Source of the DNA: Pantoea latae
GTDB lineage: Bacteria; Pseudomonadota; Gammaproteobacteria; Enterobacterales; Enterobacteriaceae
Reading direction: 5' to 3'
Assembly (NCBI RefSeq): GCF_002077695.1
Contig: NZ_MWUE01000028.1
Location: 38,993-102,992 of the forward strand
Length of the DNA stretch: 64,000 nucleotides
Under the pieces are notes generated by a model. It searched no databases. It worked only from the letters and a program-made list of their open reading frames with translations, and was not told the DNA's origin. Shown piece after piece: positions 9,899 through 19,293 of this stretch. A program made the position numbers and the translations under genes. The first letter of the stretch is position 1, and every line of letters starts with the position of its first letter.

Positions 9899-12800
9899 CT
9901 ATTCATCATCCAGGTGAGCCTGCAGCACCGGCAGATACCAGCGCTGCGCAGCCTCAACGATGTCGTTGAGCTGCTCTTCATTTAATACCCGGCACAGCCG
10001 TTGCAGATAGGGATCGCCGCCCTCGCCCTCCTGCTGATAGCCGCCGGTCCAGGCCTGCAGCAGGCGGTTGCGCGCCTTGACCTGCGTCGTTTCATCCAGC
10101 AGCAGCTGCCGCGTTTTTTTGTCGTAACTCGCCGTCAGCCAGGCGCCGCCGCTTTTATTCAGCAGCAGCAGCGGGCGCGCCATGCCCTGCTTATAGCCCT
10201 GCATATAGCGCGTCAGCAGCGCCTCCGCCTCTGGCTGCGCCACCGCCGCAAAGCGCCAGCGGCTGTTCTCTCTGCCCATCATGCGGCTTTCGCCGCTGCC
10301 GCCCAACGCGCAGTAAATCAGGTGCTCCAGCCAGAGCAGCAGGCCGTCGTTCATATTGAGCACGCCGGGACGCCAGCGCAGCAGGCCGTCGCGCTGCACC
10401 TGGGTCAGCCAGCCGGTCAGCACAACGCCGTCGAGCGGCAGATTGACCTCCCAGCTCTCGCCTTCGCTGCGCTGGTCGATGACCGCCGCCGCCACCTCCT
10501 GCATCTCCTCCTGCTGCGCCTGCCAGAACAACTCGCCGAAGGCGCCGTAAGGCAAATTGCCCGCCGCACGATGCAGGGCGAAAAGTCGCTGCGTATCCTC
10601 GCCTTCTACCAGCGCGTTCAGCAGCTCGGCGTTGATCTGGTAGCGCTCCAGACTGTCGAGCGCGAAAGGCTCGTTGTCGGACAGCTCGGTCTCCTCCAGC
10701 CAGAAGGTGACGCCGAGCCGCTGATGAAACCAGGCGCGCGCCGGATGACGCCAGAAGCGCAGAAACTGCTCGCAGGAGACCGATTCAATCGCCGGCAGCG
10801 GCAGCGGCTGCACAAAGTCGGGCTGCGCCTCGCCTTTGCCCTGCGCGGCGGGCAGCCATTCGCGCGCAAAGCTGTGGCAGCGCGACTGCGGATGAAAGTT
10901 CTCCGCCGCGAACGGCATGCGGCTGTGCAGATGCTGAATATGGCGCTGCACGCGCTGCGCGCTCTCATCCAGCTCCTGCGCCTCGTCGCCCGGCAGGCAG
11001 AAGCTCTGACCGATATAATCCAGCAGCTCTGTGACCAGCACGGAAGGATAGCGTTCCGTATTATCCTGAATGGCCCGTCCGATATAGCTGATATAGAGCC
11101 GATCCTGTGCCGACAGCAGCGCCTCGAGAAACAGATAGCGGTCGTCGTCGCGTCGGCTGCGATCGCCTTTGCGCGTCTGCTGCTGCATCAGGTCAAAGCC
11201 CGGCGCCGGCAGCGTGCGCGGATACACCCCATCGTTCATGCCGAGCAGGCAGACCACGCGGAACGGGATCGATCGCATCGGCATCAGCGTGCAGAAGTTA
11301 ATCTGTCCGGCGAGAAAGCGCTGGCTGATGCGCTGCTGATCGAGGCGTGCGCGCAGATCGTCGCGCAGCAGCGTCACCGGGATCGCCGCCTGATAGCGCG
11401 CGGCCTGACCATATTCGATCAGCTGTTTCCACTGCTCTTCCACCAGCAGCAGCGCCGCTTCCGCTTCGGCGTCGCCGTGGAAAAAGTCGTTGATCATCTC
11501 GCGGCAGAGCGGCAGCCAGCCCTCCAGCGGGCGGGGTTCGCTGAGCCGCGCGCGCCAGTGGTTGAGGCGCATCAGCAGCTCTGCCAGATGGCCGGCCAGT
11601 TCGCCCACCAGACCGCTCGACTCGTCGTAGGGCAAAATGCCCTGCCAGTCACCGTGATGGCTCTCCATCGCATAGCCCAGCAGCATGCGCTCCAGGCCAA
11701 ATCGCCAGGTGTGCTGGCCCGTAACCGGCAGCGACAGCGCCTCGGCGCTGTCGTCGTCCAGCCCCCAGCGCACGCCGGACTCATCCACCCAGCGACGCAG
11801 CAGGCGCAGCCCGCTCTCATCCACCGAGAAGCGGTTCGCCAGCGCCGGCACCTCCAGCAGCGCCAGCACATCCTCGGCCGCGAAGCGGCTGTCCGGCAGC
11901 GCCAGCAGGCTCAGGAAGGCGAAAATGGCCGGGTGCGCCTGGCTGGCGCGGCGGTCGGAGATCGAGAACGGCAGATAGCGATCGGCGGGCGCGTTGGCGA
12001 AGACCGCCTGAATAAAGGGGGCGTAGCTGTCGATATCGGCCACCATCACGATAATATCGCGCGGCTTGAGCGAAGGATCCGCCTCCATCATCGCCAGCAG
12101 GTGATCCTGCAGCACTTCCACCTCGCGCTGGGCGCTGTGGCAGATCTGCACGCTGATCGAACGATCGTCGGGATCGAGCGGGCGCTTGTTGCCGCTCCAG
12201 GCCAGCTCCGCCGCGTTCAGCCCCAGCACCGCCCTGTCCTGCAGATTCAGCAGGTCGTGCTGCATCGCGTGCAGCAGGTTATCTTCCTCGACCTCGACAA
12301 AGGCGTCGACGTCATCCGCCTCGTCCATCTGGCTCAGCAAAAAGAGGTTGTCACGCCCCAGCTTGCCCCAGGAGGCGAGCAGCGGGTTGCTGAGCTGCTG
12401 TTCGCCTTCGGCGTTAAAACGCGCGGGCGCCTCCTGCGGATCGCTGAACAGGTCGCGCGCCTCGTCGCTGTCAAGACGACGACGCTGACGGCTTTGCAGC
12501 TTCGCCAGAAAGGCGTAATCCTGAATATCGCCCCAGTAATCGCGGCACGGATTGGTGAACAGCAGATGAATATCGATATGGCGGCCCAGCGCCTGCAGCG
12601 CCTGCAGATAGACTGGCGGCAAGGCGGAGATGCCGCAGATAAAAACGCGCTTCGGCAGGCTGGCGGGCGTCTGCTCGGCCCGCTCCAGCGTGTGAATAAA
12701 GCGCGCGTAAAGGTTGGCGCGGTGCCACTTCGGCTGGCCCAGCGCCTCGGTGTAGGCCACCAGATCGCGCCAGAGCGCCGACTGCCACAGCTGCGCGTCG

Positions 12801-13276
12801 CCTAATCCTTCCACCAGCTCGCCTTGCTCCCAGCGGTTCAGCCAGTCGGCGCGATAGACCAGATACTGGTCAAAGAGATCGGCGACGCGGGAGCAGAGCT
12901 GGAACAGCTTGCGCTTGTCGCTGTCGTCGTGCAGGTAGTGGCGCAGCGAGAGGAACGCCTCCTGGGTCAGCAGCTCCGGCAGGCGATGCATCAGTTTCCA
13001 GCTCATGCTGGCTTTGGTAAAGGCACTCTCCGCAGGGATCTCCGGCAGCACGCGCACGAACATATCCCAGATAAACGAGGCGGGGAGCGGAAAGTCGATA
13101 TTGGCGGCGATGCCGAACGTTTGCGCCAGCTCCATTTGCAGCCACTGCGCCATGCCGGGACTCTGCACCAGCACGGTTTCGGCGGAAAAAGGATCGCTGA
13201 GGGGGTCATGTTCTATCACCGCTGCCGCGAGAATCTTCAGAACATCGAGCTGGTTTGAGTGATAAACGTGAAACAT
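9899..13276 (-). CDS. recC: Exodeoxyribonuclease V gamma subunit RecC
   Basis: The Chi-recognition and scaffold subunit of RecBCD. The 1125-aa protein begins MFHVYHSNQLDVLK, typical of RecC, and is close to the 1122 aa of E. coli. It is a catalytically dead relative of helicase/nuclease folds, so no intact Walker motif is expected and none is seen. Phrases such as QINFCTLMPMRSIPFRVVCLLGMNDGVYPR are characteristic (described in two parts: QINFCTLMPMRSIPFR, then VVCLLGMNDGVYPR). It is separated from ptrA by 118 bases, enough for a separate ptrA promoter. Confidence 0.98.
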   Translation of the reverse strand: MFHVYHSNQLDVLKILAAAVIEHDPLSDPFSAETVLVQSPGMAQWLQMELAQTFGIAANIDFPLPASFIWDMFVRVLPEIPAESAFTKASMSWKLMHRLPELLTQEAFLSLRHYLHDDSDKRKLFQLCSRVADLFDQYLVYRADWLNRWEQGELVEGLGDAQLWQSALWRDLVAYTEALGQPKWHRANLYARFIHTLERAEQTPASLPKRVFICGISALPPVYLQALQALGRHIDIHLLFTNPCRDYWGDIQDYAFLAKLQSRQRRRLDSDEARDLFSDPQEAPARFNAEGEQQLSNPLLASWGKLGRDNLFLLSQMDEADDVDAFVEVEEDNLLHAMQHDLLNLQDRAVLGLNAAELAWSGNKRPLDPDDRSISVQICHSAQREVEVLQDHLLAMMEADPSLKPRDIIVMVADIDSYAPFIQAVFANAPADRYLPFSISDRRASQAHPAIFAFLSLLALPDSRFAAEDVLALLEVPALANRFSVDESGLRLLRRWVDESGVRWGLDDDSAEALSLPVTGQHTWRFGLERMLLGYAMESHHGDWQGILPYDESSGLVGELAGHLAELLMRLNHWRARLSEPRPLEGWLPLCREMINDFFHGDAEAEAALLLVEEQWKQLIEYGQAARYQAAIPVTLLRDDLRARLDQQRISQRFLAGQINFCTLMPMRSIPFRVVCLLGMNDGVYPRTLPAPGFDLMQQQTRKGDRSRRDDDRYLFLEALLSAQDRLYISYIGRAIQDNTERYPSVLVTELLDYIGQSFCLPGDEAQELDESAQRVQRHIQHLHSRMPFAAENFHPQSRCHSFAREWLPAAQGKGEAQPDFVQPLPLPAIESVSCEQFLRFWRHPARAWFHQRLGVTFWLEETELSDNEPFALDSLERYQINAELLNALVEGEDTQRLFALHRAAGNLPYGAFGELFWQAQQEEMQEVAAAVIDQRSEGESWEVNLPLDGVVLTGWLTQVQRDGLLRWRPGVLNMNDGLLLWLEHLIYCALGGSGESRMMGRENSRWRFAAVAQPEAEALLTRYMQGYKQGMARPLLLLNKSGGAWLTASYDKKTRQLLLDETTQVKARNRLLQAWTGGYQQEGEGGDPYLQRLCRVLNEEQLNDIVEAAQRWYLPVLQAHLDDE

Positions 13277-13379
13277 GCAAACTCCTGTGGTGATACTCTC
13301 TGGCGCGGCAAAGCGGCAGACTGGTCACTCTACCGCGTATCGTCGGGGATGCCCAGCGTACGCCGGGCTCTTTTGCCCC

Positions 13380-13811
13380 TCAGCAGCGTAAACGCGTCAG
13401 CGCGGCGTGCGCCTGATGCGGCCCGCTGACCTCGACGCGCTCCAGCGTACAGCCTGCGACACTGGCGCTGCGCTGCAGCGAGGCGCGCCAGCCCTCAACG
13501 TCGTGACCCATCAGGCGCTGCGCCGCGACGCGCACCGCGGCCCGCTGCTGCCACTGCTGGCTAAAGCTCAGCGTCAGCGCCCGATGATACTGCAGCAGCG
13601 CGCTGACGCTGGTCGCCATCAGCAGCAGCGCAAACAGCACCTCCGGCAGGCTAAAGCCGCGCGGCTCACAGGCAGCCCTGCGCCGTCGCCAGCGGGCAGT
13701 AGTCGATCCAGCCGTGCGGCAGCGGTCTGAGCCGCGCGCCCTCCTGCGCCACCCAGCGCCACAGCGCCAGGTCACCGGCCGTCGCACGGCCTTTAAGCAA
13801 CATCCGCTCAT
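13380..13811 (-). CDS. ppdC: Prepilin-like minor pseudopilin PpdC (start uncertain)
   Basis: Part of the ppdABC-ygdB minor-pilin-like set between recC and thyA. The type IV prepilin signature is RGFSLPEVLFALLLMATS, with processing expected between Gly and Phe, followed by one membrane helix. The C-terminal part is short and Cys-rich (AGCTLERVEV, TRLRC). The start is unclear. The only in-frame ATG is at 13811 and GTG codons lie at 13787 and 13775. These give leaders of about 40-52 basic residues, far longer than the roughly 8 of the E. coli protein. No ATG, GTG or TTG lies close before the Gly-Phe site. Confidence 0.75.
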   Translation of the reverse strand: MSGCCLKAVRRPVTWRCGAGWRRRARGSDRCRTAGSTTARWRRRRAACEPRGFSLPEVLFALLLMATSVSALLQYHRALTLSFSQQWQQRAAVRVAAQRLMGHDVEGWRASLQRSASVAGCTLERVEVSGPHQAHAALTRLRC

Positions 13812-14064
13812 CGTCCACCTTCTGTAAACAGCTCTCCCAGCCCTGCTGCCGATCCTGCTGACAGCCCGGCGTCTCTGGCCAGCTTAGCGTCAGGCCCCAC
13901 TGCAGCGCCGACTGCGCCGCCCAGAAAGCGCGATAGTGCTGCCGCTCATCCGCCACCAGCGACATTCCCTGCTCCAGCCGCTCCCGGCTGGCGTGCAGCG
14001 TCAGGCTGCCGATGAGCAGGATGGTCAGCACCATGCCCAGCGCGCTGTGTCCGTGTTGATTCAC
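13666..14064 (-). CDS. ygdB: YgdB family protein (DUF2509), minor pilin-like
   Basis: A 132-aa protein with one hydrophobic N-terminal segment (ALGMVLTILLIGSLTLH) but no canonical Gly-Phe prepilin site. It lies between ppdB and ppdC as in E. coli, where YgdB is 135 aa. Similar landmarks include the QSALQWGL stretch and the C-terminal GWIDYCPL, which corresponds to GWSDFCPL in E. coli. It overlaps the ppdB stop by four bases. Its function is not established. Position and membrane topology suggest a PilX-like component of a pseudopilus. Confidence 0.88.
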   Translation of the reverse strand: MNQHGHSALGMVLTILLIGSLTLHASRERLEQGMSLVADERQHYRAFWAAQSALQWGLTLSWPETPGCQQDRQQGWESCLQKVDDERMLLKGRATAGDLALWRWVAQEGARLRPLPHGWIDYCPLATAQGCL

Positions 14065-14594
14065 AGGTTTTCGCCCTCTACCCAGCTCTCCAGGGTTTCC
14101 AGCGTCTTGCCGGCGCGCCCGACCAGACGCAGTTTGACCAGCCTGCCCGCGCGTTCGACGCTGAACTGCTCAATAGCAAGAAAAGCGGGATCGGTCAGCC
14201 GCTCCCAGCCTGTTGCGCCGCACGCCGCCACGCCGCGCTGGGTTTCCAGCTGCTTTTGCCGCAGGCGAAAGCCGTAGTAGTCGCTTTCGGCGTGCGCGAC
14301 GCCTTCCCATTTGCCGTTGCTGTTGTCGTCCCAGCGCAGCAGCAGGCAGTCGGCGGAGAGGCTGAGCGCGCCGGCGCCGCAGTCGCCGTTGCAGTAGCCG
14401 GCGCGGCGCACCGCCTTTTCCAGCGTTTGCATCAGCTGCTGCAGCTCTTCCCGCAGCTGAACCCGCTGCAGCAGACGCAGGTTTTCGCCCGCCAGCAGCG
14501 GCAAAAAGCGCCCTGCGCTCAGCATCAGCACCGCGCTGAGGGCCATCGCCACCAGCATCTCCAGCAGGCTGAACCCGGCGTTTTCTAGTCGCAT
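14061..14594 (-). CDS. ppdB: Prepilin peptidase-dependent protein PpdB
   Basis: A minor pseudopilin of the PilW/GspJ type. The prepilin cleavage site is AG^FSLLEMLVAMALSAVLML, with the Glu at position +5 of the mature protein. A globular region follows (177 aa total) with paired cysteines (YCNGDCGAG and VAACGATG) that could form disulfides outside the cytoplasm. It overlaps ppdA by 10 bases and ygdB by 4, so the four pilin-like genes are tightly coupled. It may help start assembly of a type IV pilus or DNA-uptake pseudopilus, by analogy only. Confidence 0.93.
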   Translation of the reverse strand: MRLENAGFSLLEMLVAMALSAVLMLSAGRFLPLLAGENLRLLQRVQLREELQQLMQTLEKAVRRAGYCNGDCGAGALSLSADCLLLRWDDNSNGKWEGVAHAESDYYGFRLRQKQLETQRGVAACGATGWERLTDPAFLAIEQFSVERAGRLVKLRLVGRAGKTLETLESWVEGENL

Positions 14595-15055
14595 CCCTGC
14601 TCCTCCGGTTCACAAAGGCGAATGCGCGCGCGGGCGGAAATGACCAGCCGCAGCGTGCCGCTGGCGTTGCCGAACGCCAGGCTGCCCGCTTTCGCCACGT
14701 TACGTCGGCCGTAAAAGCCCGGCTCGCCGCGCAGGCTAAGCATCTTCACGCCGGGATAAGGCGCCACGAACCGCAGCCGGCTGCCGCGTAAGCAGCCTGC
14801 CGCCGGTTTTGCGCCGCTGCCGAGGCACCAGCGATCGCCCGCTATCAGCCACAGCGCGCGATCCTGGTTCTGCCAGTTCGCCTGGGCGCGCAGCCGCTGG
14901 AGAAAGCCCTGCAGCAGCTGCGCCGTGTCGCGCAGCTGCTGTCGCTGCTGCCAGCGCTGCCAGCCGTGGAGCGCGCCGAGGCTGAGTATGCCGACGATAA
15001 CCAGCACCAGCAGCAGCTCCGGCAGCGTAAAGCCGTGGTCTGTTTCTTTTTTCAT
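14585..15055 (-). CDS. ppdA: Prepilin peptidase-dependent protein PpdA
   Basis: A GspH/FimT-like minor pseudopilin of 156 aa. I chose the ATG at 15055 (MKKETDHG^FTLPELLLVLVI) because it gives a short basic leader before the Gly-Phe cleavage site. A longer upstream reading would add 33 residues of non-pilin sequence. The glutamate at +5 is present. The C-terminus has two cysteines (RLCEPEEQGCD). It is the first gene of ppdA-ppdB-ygdB-ppdC and lies about 190 bases downstream of thyA, past that gene's terminator. Confidence 0.93.
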   Translation of the reverse strand: MKKETDHGFTLPELLLVLVIVGILSLGALHGWQRWQQRQQLRDTAQLLQGFLQRLRAQANWQNQDRALWLIAGDRWCLGSGAKPAAGCLRGSRLRFVAPYPGVKMLSLRGEPGFYGRRNVAKAGSLAFGNASGTLRLVISARARIRLCEPEEQGCD

Positions 15056-15185
15056 CGCGTCACTCTGCCGCGATGCGTCCGCCGCCGCCAGCGGCGCGAG
15101 CCAGCGGTGCGCGCCGCTTTCCAGTAAAAAAAGGGGAGTTACAGCGGGCAGCAAAAGAGTGGGAGCGCGCGCGCAGAAAAGGGAT

Positions 15186-15221
15186 AAAAAAAGCCCCGGC
15201 GAGCAGGGCTATGCCGGGGCT
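15186..15221 (-). terminator. Intrinsic terminator after thyA
   Basis: Read on the minus strand, a 9-bp GC-rich stem (AGCCCCGGC at 15221-15213 pairing with GCCGGGGCT at 15200-15192) is followed by a run of seven T. It lies about 20 bases beyond the thyA stop and separates lgt-thyA from the ppd genes. Confidence 0.85.
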
Positions 15222-15242
15222 GGATGATTGCAGGTCGCGAGG

Positions 15243-16037
15243 TTACACCGCGACCGGCGCCTTGATGGCGGGATGAGGATCGTAGCCTTCGATCTCGAAA
15301 TCCTCGAAGCGATAGTCGAAGAGAGAATCAGGCTTGCGTTTGATCACCAGCGTCGGCAGCGCGCGCGGCTCGCGCGTCAGCTGCAGGCGTGCCTGCTCCA
15401 GATGGTTGCTGTAGAGGTGGGTGTCGCCGCCGGTCCAGACGAAATCGCCAACCTGCAGATCGCACTGCTGCGCCACCATATGCACCAGCAGCGCGTAGCT
15501 GGCGATATTGAACGGCAGGCCGAGGAAGATATCGCAGGAGCGCTGATAGAGCTGGCAGGAGAGTTTGCCGTCCGCTACGTAGAACTGGAAGAAGGCATGG
15601 CACGGCGCCAGCGCCATCTGGTCCAGCTCGCCGACGTTCCACGCCGAGACGATAATGCGGCGTGAGTCGGGGTCGCGTTTTAGCTGTTCGATCACCTTCG
15701 CTATCTGGTCGATCTCTTCGCCGCGCGCGTTGCCCCAGCTGCGCCACTGTTTGCCGTAGACCGGGCCGAGATCGCCGTTTTCATCCGCCCACTCGTCCCA
15801 GATGGTGACCTTGTTCTCGGTCAGGTAGCCGATATTGGTTTCGCCCTTCAGGAACCACAGCAGCTCATGAATAATTGAGCGCAGGTGCACCTTTTTCGTG
15901 GTCACCAGCGGAAAACCCTCTTGCAGGTTGAAACGCATCTGGTGGCCGAAAATCGACAGCGTGCCGGTGCCGGTACGATCCGATTTTGGCGTGCCGTGGT
16001 TCAGCACATGTTGCATCAGGTCCAGATACTGTTTCAT
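15243..16037 (-). CDS. thyA: Thymidylate synthase ThyA
   Basis: Methylates dUMP to dTMP with methylene-tetrahydrofolate. The 264-aa length equals E. coli ThyA. The nucleophile Cys lies in LAPCHAFFQFY (residue 146), dUMP/folate-binding residues appear in RSCDIFLGLPFNIASYA, and the protein ends HPAIKAPVAV as usual. The start codon overlaps the lgt stop (ATGA), so lgt-thyA are translationally coupled, as in E. coli. Confidence 0.99.
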   Translation of the reverse strand: MKQYLDLMQHVLNHGTPKSDRTGTGTLSIFGHQMRFNLQEGFPLVTTKKVHLRSIIHELLWFLKGETNIGYLTENKVTIWDEWADENGDLGPVYGKQWRSWGNARGEEIDQIAKVIEQLKRDPDSRRIIVSAWNVGELDQMALAPCHAFFQFYVADGKLSCQLYQRSCDIFLGLPFNIASYALLVHMVAQQCDLQVGDFVWTGGDTHLYSNHLEQARLQLTREPRALPTLVIKRKPDSLFDYRFEDFEIEGYDPHPAIKAPVAV

Positions 16038-16918
16038 TTTACCTCACGAGTCTGCTGCTGCGGACGACGACGATACGCCCAGATCATCATAATAATGCCG
16101 GCCAGGATCATCGGAATAGAGAGGATCTGGCCCATGCTGACGCCGCCTTCGAACAGGCCGAGCTGCGCGTCCGGCTGGCGGAAGAATTCCACAATAATAC
16201 GAAACGCGCCGTAGCCGATCAGGAACAGGCCCGAGACGCTGCCCATCGGGCGCGGCTTGCGGATAAACAGGTTGAGAATAATAAACAGCACCACCCCTTC
16301 CAGCATCAGCTCATAGAGCTGAGAGGGATGACGCGGCAGTACGCCGTAGCTGTTCAGCAGATCCTGATAGCGCGGGTTATTCACCGCCAGCGCCACATCT
16401 TCGCTGCGCGAGCCGGGGAAGAGCATGGCGTATTTAAAGTCAGGCGCCACGCGGCCCCACAGCTCGCCGTTGATAAAGTTGCCGAGACGGCCGGCGCCGA
16501 GGCCGAACGGGATCAGCGGCGCGATAAAGTCGGAGACCTGGAAAAAGGTGCGTCTGGTGCGGCGCGCGAAAATCAGCATCACCACGATAACGCCGATCAG
16601 GCCGCCGTGGAACGACATGCCGCCATCCCAGACTTTAAACAGGTAGAGCGGATTGTCCAGAAACAGCGGCAGGTTGTAGAACAGCACGTAGCCGATGCGG
16701 CCGCCGAGGAAGACGCCGAGGAAACCGGCATAGAGCAGGTTTTCCACCTCTTCTTTTTTCCAGCCGCTGCCGGGTTTGTTGGCGCGGCGCACCGCCAGCC
16801 ACATGGCAAAAATAAAGCCGACGAGGTACATCAGTCCGTACCAGTGCAGCGAAACCGGTCCGACAGAGAAGATCACCGGATCGAACTGCGGAAATGCGAT
16901 ATAGCCGTTATTCATCAT
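16034..16918 (-). CDS. lgt: Prolipoprotein diacylglyceryl transferase Lgt
   Basis: An inner-membrane enzyme that moves a diacylglyceryl group from phosphatidylglycerol to the lipobox cysteine of prolipoproteins. The 294 aa contain about seven membrane helices and the Lgt signature GAGRLGNFINGELWGR. The GGMSFHGGLIG and VLPRHPSQLYE segments are near-invariant. Two adjacent ATG codons (16918, 16915) could start it. Likely clients in this window are the YgdR-like lipoprotein and MltD. Confidence 0.98.
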   Translation of the reverse strand: MMNNGYIAFPQFDPVIFSVGPVSLHWYGLMYLVGFIFAMWLAVRRANKPGSGWKKEEVENLLYAGFLGVFLGGRIGYVLFYNLPLFLDNPLYLFKVWDGGMSFHGGLIGVIVVMLIFARRTRRTFFQVSDFIAPLIPFGLGAGRLGNFINGELWGRVAPDFKYAMLFPGSRSEDVALAVNNPRYQDLLNSYGVLPRHPSQLYELMLEGVVLFIILNLFIRKPRPMGSVSGLFLIGYGAFRIIVEFFRQPDAQLGLFEGGVSMGQILSIPMILAGIIMMIWAYRRRPQQQTREVK

Positions 16919-16966
16919 TCACCATTCAATTTTCAGCCCTGAAAAAGGGGCGCCAGGCGGATATGT

Positions 16967-16994
16967 TAAAAGGCTGCGCATGATAGCACAGCCT
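16967..16994 (-). terminator. Intrinsic terminator after ptsP
   Basis: On the minus strand a 9-bp stem (AGGCTGTGC with GCGCAGCCT, one G-T pair) with loop TATCAT is followed by TTTT. It lies about 40 bases beyond the ptsP stop, between ptsP and lgt. Confidence 0.65.
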
Positions 16995-17035
16995 GGTTTT
17001 TTACAGAGCAGCGTAAATGTAAACGAGGATAACGC

Positions 17036-19282
17036 CTAGCGCCCGCCGCGGATCAGGCCGCCCAGTCCGCGCCGCTCCATAAAGGCAGCCACCAGATGGC
17101 GCACTTCCGACGCGGTGTGGGCGCCAAGGCCCTGCTCGCTCAGCTTTTGCGTCTCTTCTTTATCCAGATGGCGCAGCAGGTATTTTACCCGCGGCACGTT
17201 CTTGCCGTTCATGCTGAGGTGGTGATAGCCCAGCCCCACCAGCAGCGCGACGCACATCGGATCGCCCGCCATTTCACCACAAAGACAGAGTTCGAGATTC
17301 GCCAGACGGGCTTCGGTGGCGATCGCCTGCAGCGCGCGCAGCATCGCAGGATGCAGCGGATCGTACAGGTTGGCGACGCGCGTGTTGTTGCGATCCACCG
17401 CCATCAGATACTGGGTCAGGTCGTTGGTGCCGACCGAGACGAAATCGACGCGCGACTGCAGCTGCGGGATCATAAACAGCATCGACGGCACTTCGATCAT
17501 CACGCCGACGCGCGGCTTGGGAATAACGTAGCCCAGCATCTCTTCCACTTCGCGTCCGGCGCGCTGGATCAAGCGCACCGCGTCGTCGATCTCGTCGATA
17601 TGGCTGATCATCGGCAGCAGAATGCTGAGGTTGCCGGAGGCGGCGTTGGCGCGCAGCATGGCGCGCACCTGCACCAGAAAAATCTCTGGCTGATCGAGCG
17701 TCAGGCGAATGCCGCGCCAGCCAAGGCAGGGATTCTCTTCGCTGATCGGCATATAGGGCAGCTGCTTGTCGGCGCCGACGTCGAGCGTGCGCAGCGTCAC
17801 CGGCTTGTTGTGAAACAGCTGCAGCATGCCCTGATACTGCGCCACCTGCTCCTCTTCCGAGGGGAAGCCGCTCTGCAGCATAAAGGGAATTTCGGTGCGG
17901 TAGAGGCCGATGCCGTCGACCCAGCTGTCGAGCGTCTGCTCGTGCTCCGGGCTGAGGCCGGCGTTGAGCATCACCTGAATGCGCTCGCCGCTTTTCAGCT
18001 CGCCGGGCTGATCGACTACCCCTTCCGCCATTTTGCTCAGCGCGTTCTCTTCGCTGATCAGGCGCTGATACTCCTGCACCAGCACCGGCTCGGGATCGAT
18101 CAGCAGTTCGCCGCGGTAGCCGTCGACAATCAGCAGGCGTTTATTAAGCTGCGCCGGCAGGATATCCGCGCCCATCACCGTGGGAATGCCCATGGCGCGC
18201 GTCAGGATGGCGGCGTGCGAGTTGGCCGCGCCGTCGCGCACCACGATGCCCGCCAGCCGCTCGTGCGGCAGCTCCGCCAGCGTGGTGGCGGTCAGCTCGT
18301 CGGCCACCAGCACAAAGCGCTCCGGCCAAGCGTTGGTGCCGACCAGCGAGTCGTCAAGGTGGAACAAGAGACGCTGGCCGAGCACGCGCAGGTCGCCCGC
18401 GCGCTCGCGCAGGTAGTTATCGCTCAGGCTGGCGAACTGGGCGGCGAACTTTTCGATCACCTTTTTGACCGCCCATTCGGCGACCGATCCCTGCTCGATC
18501 TCGGCAAAGAGATCTTTTTTCAGGCGGGCGTCGGTCAGCAGGTGGGAGTAGAGATCGAAGATTGCCGCGCTCTCTTTCTGCACGCCGGCGGCGAAGCGTT
18601 TGCTGAAGCGGCGAAATTCGCTGGCGGCTTCGCTCATCGCCACCACCAGCCGTTCGCGTTCGCGCTGAGTGTCGAGCGTCGAGGCGGCGGAGACCTGATC
18701 GAGCAGCGGCTGGGTTTCATCGACCCAGCCAGGCGCGACGGCGACGCCGGGCGCGGCGGCGATAGCGCGCACCCGCGTCTGGCGGAACTGGCCGAACAGC
18801 TGGCCGAGCTGCGACTGCGACAGCAGCGTCGCCATCTGCGTCGCCAGCGTGACGAGGAAAGACTCTTCGCTTTCGTCGAACTGGCGATGCTCGCGCTGCT
18901 GCACCACCAGCACGCCCAGCAGCTGACGGCGGCTGATGATCGGCACGCCGAGGAAAGAGCGATAGCGCTCTTCCTTTACCGCGGGAATATATTTGAAGCT
19001 GGGGTGGCTTTGCGCATCCGCCAGGTTGATCGGCTCGGCGAGACGTCCCACCAAACCGACAATCCCTTCGTCGAACGCCAGCGTAACGGTGCGGCCGCGC
19101 GGTTTTTTCAGGCCGCGCGTGGCCATCAGGTAGTAGCAATGGTGATCGTGATCCGCCAGGTAAACAGAGCACACTTCCGTGTCCATCGCCAGGCAGATCT
19201 CATTGACCAGAATGTCGAGCGCGTCGTTGAGACGCGGCGCGCTCGCCACCTTTTCGACTATTTCGCGCAACTGAGTGAGCAT
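17036..19282 (-). CDS. ptsP: PEP-protein phosphotransferase PtsP (EI-Ntr)
   Basis: Enzyme I of the nitrogen PTS. It autophosphorylates from PEP and passes phosphate to NPr (PtsO) and then EIIA-Ntr (PtsN), linking nitrogen status to potassium uptake and stress control. The 748 aa comprise an N-terminal GAF domain (about residues 1-165, glutamine sensing in the family), then an EI-like phosphohistidine domain (DGAANSHAAILTRAMGIP, active His in SHAAI) and a PEP-binding barrel with the catalytic Cys region ELCLCGEMAGDP. It starts 11 bases after rppH, giving an rppH-ptsP operon as in E. coli. Confidence 0.98.
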   Translation of the reverse strand: MLTQLREIVEKVASAPRLNDALDILVNEICLAMDTEVCSVYLADHDHHCYYLMATRGLKKPRGRTVTLAFDEGIVGLVGRLAEPINLADAQSHPSFKYIPAVKEERYRSFLGVPIISRRQLLGVLVVQQREHRQFDESEESFLVTLATQMATLLSQSQLGQLFGQFRQTRVRAIAAAPGVAVAPGWVDETQPLLDQVSAASTLDTQRERERLVVAMSEAASEFRRFSKRFAAGVQKESAAIFDLYSHLLTDARLKKDLFAEIEQGSVAEWAVKKVIEKFAAQFASLSDNYLRERAGDLRVLGQRLLFHLDDSLVGTNAWPERFVLVADELTATTLAELPHERLAGIVVRDGAANSHAAILTRAMGIPTVMGADILPAQLNKRLLIVDGYRGELLIDPEPVLVQEYQRLISEENALSKMAEGVVDQPGELKSGERIQVMLNAGLSPEHEQTLDSWVDGIGLYRTEIPFMLQSGFPSEEEQVAQYQGMLQLFHNKPVTLRTLDVGADKQLPYMPISEENPCLGWRGIRLTLDQPEIFLVQVRAMLRANAASGNLSILLPMISHIDEIDDAVRLIQRAGREVEEMLGYVIPKPRVGVMIEVPSMLFMIPQLQSRVDFVSVGTNDLTQYLMAVDRNNTRVANLYDPLHPAMLRALQAIATEARLANLELCLCGEMAGDPMCVALLVGLGYHHLSMNGKNVPRVKYLLRHLDKEETQKLSEQGLGAHTASEVRHLVAAFMERRGLGGLIRGGR

Positions 19283-19293
19283 AAGGGCGTGGC

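Noticed and set aside
13350..13379. Hairpin downstream of ppdC followed by TCTTTT
   Set aside because: The T-run is on the plus strand, where no gene ends, so it is not a terminator for ppdC; the stem also has a mismatch.
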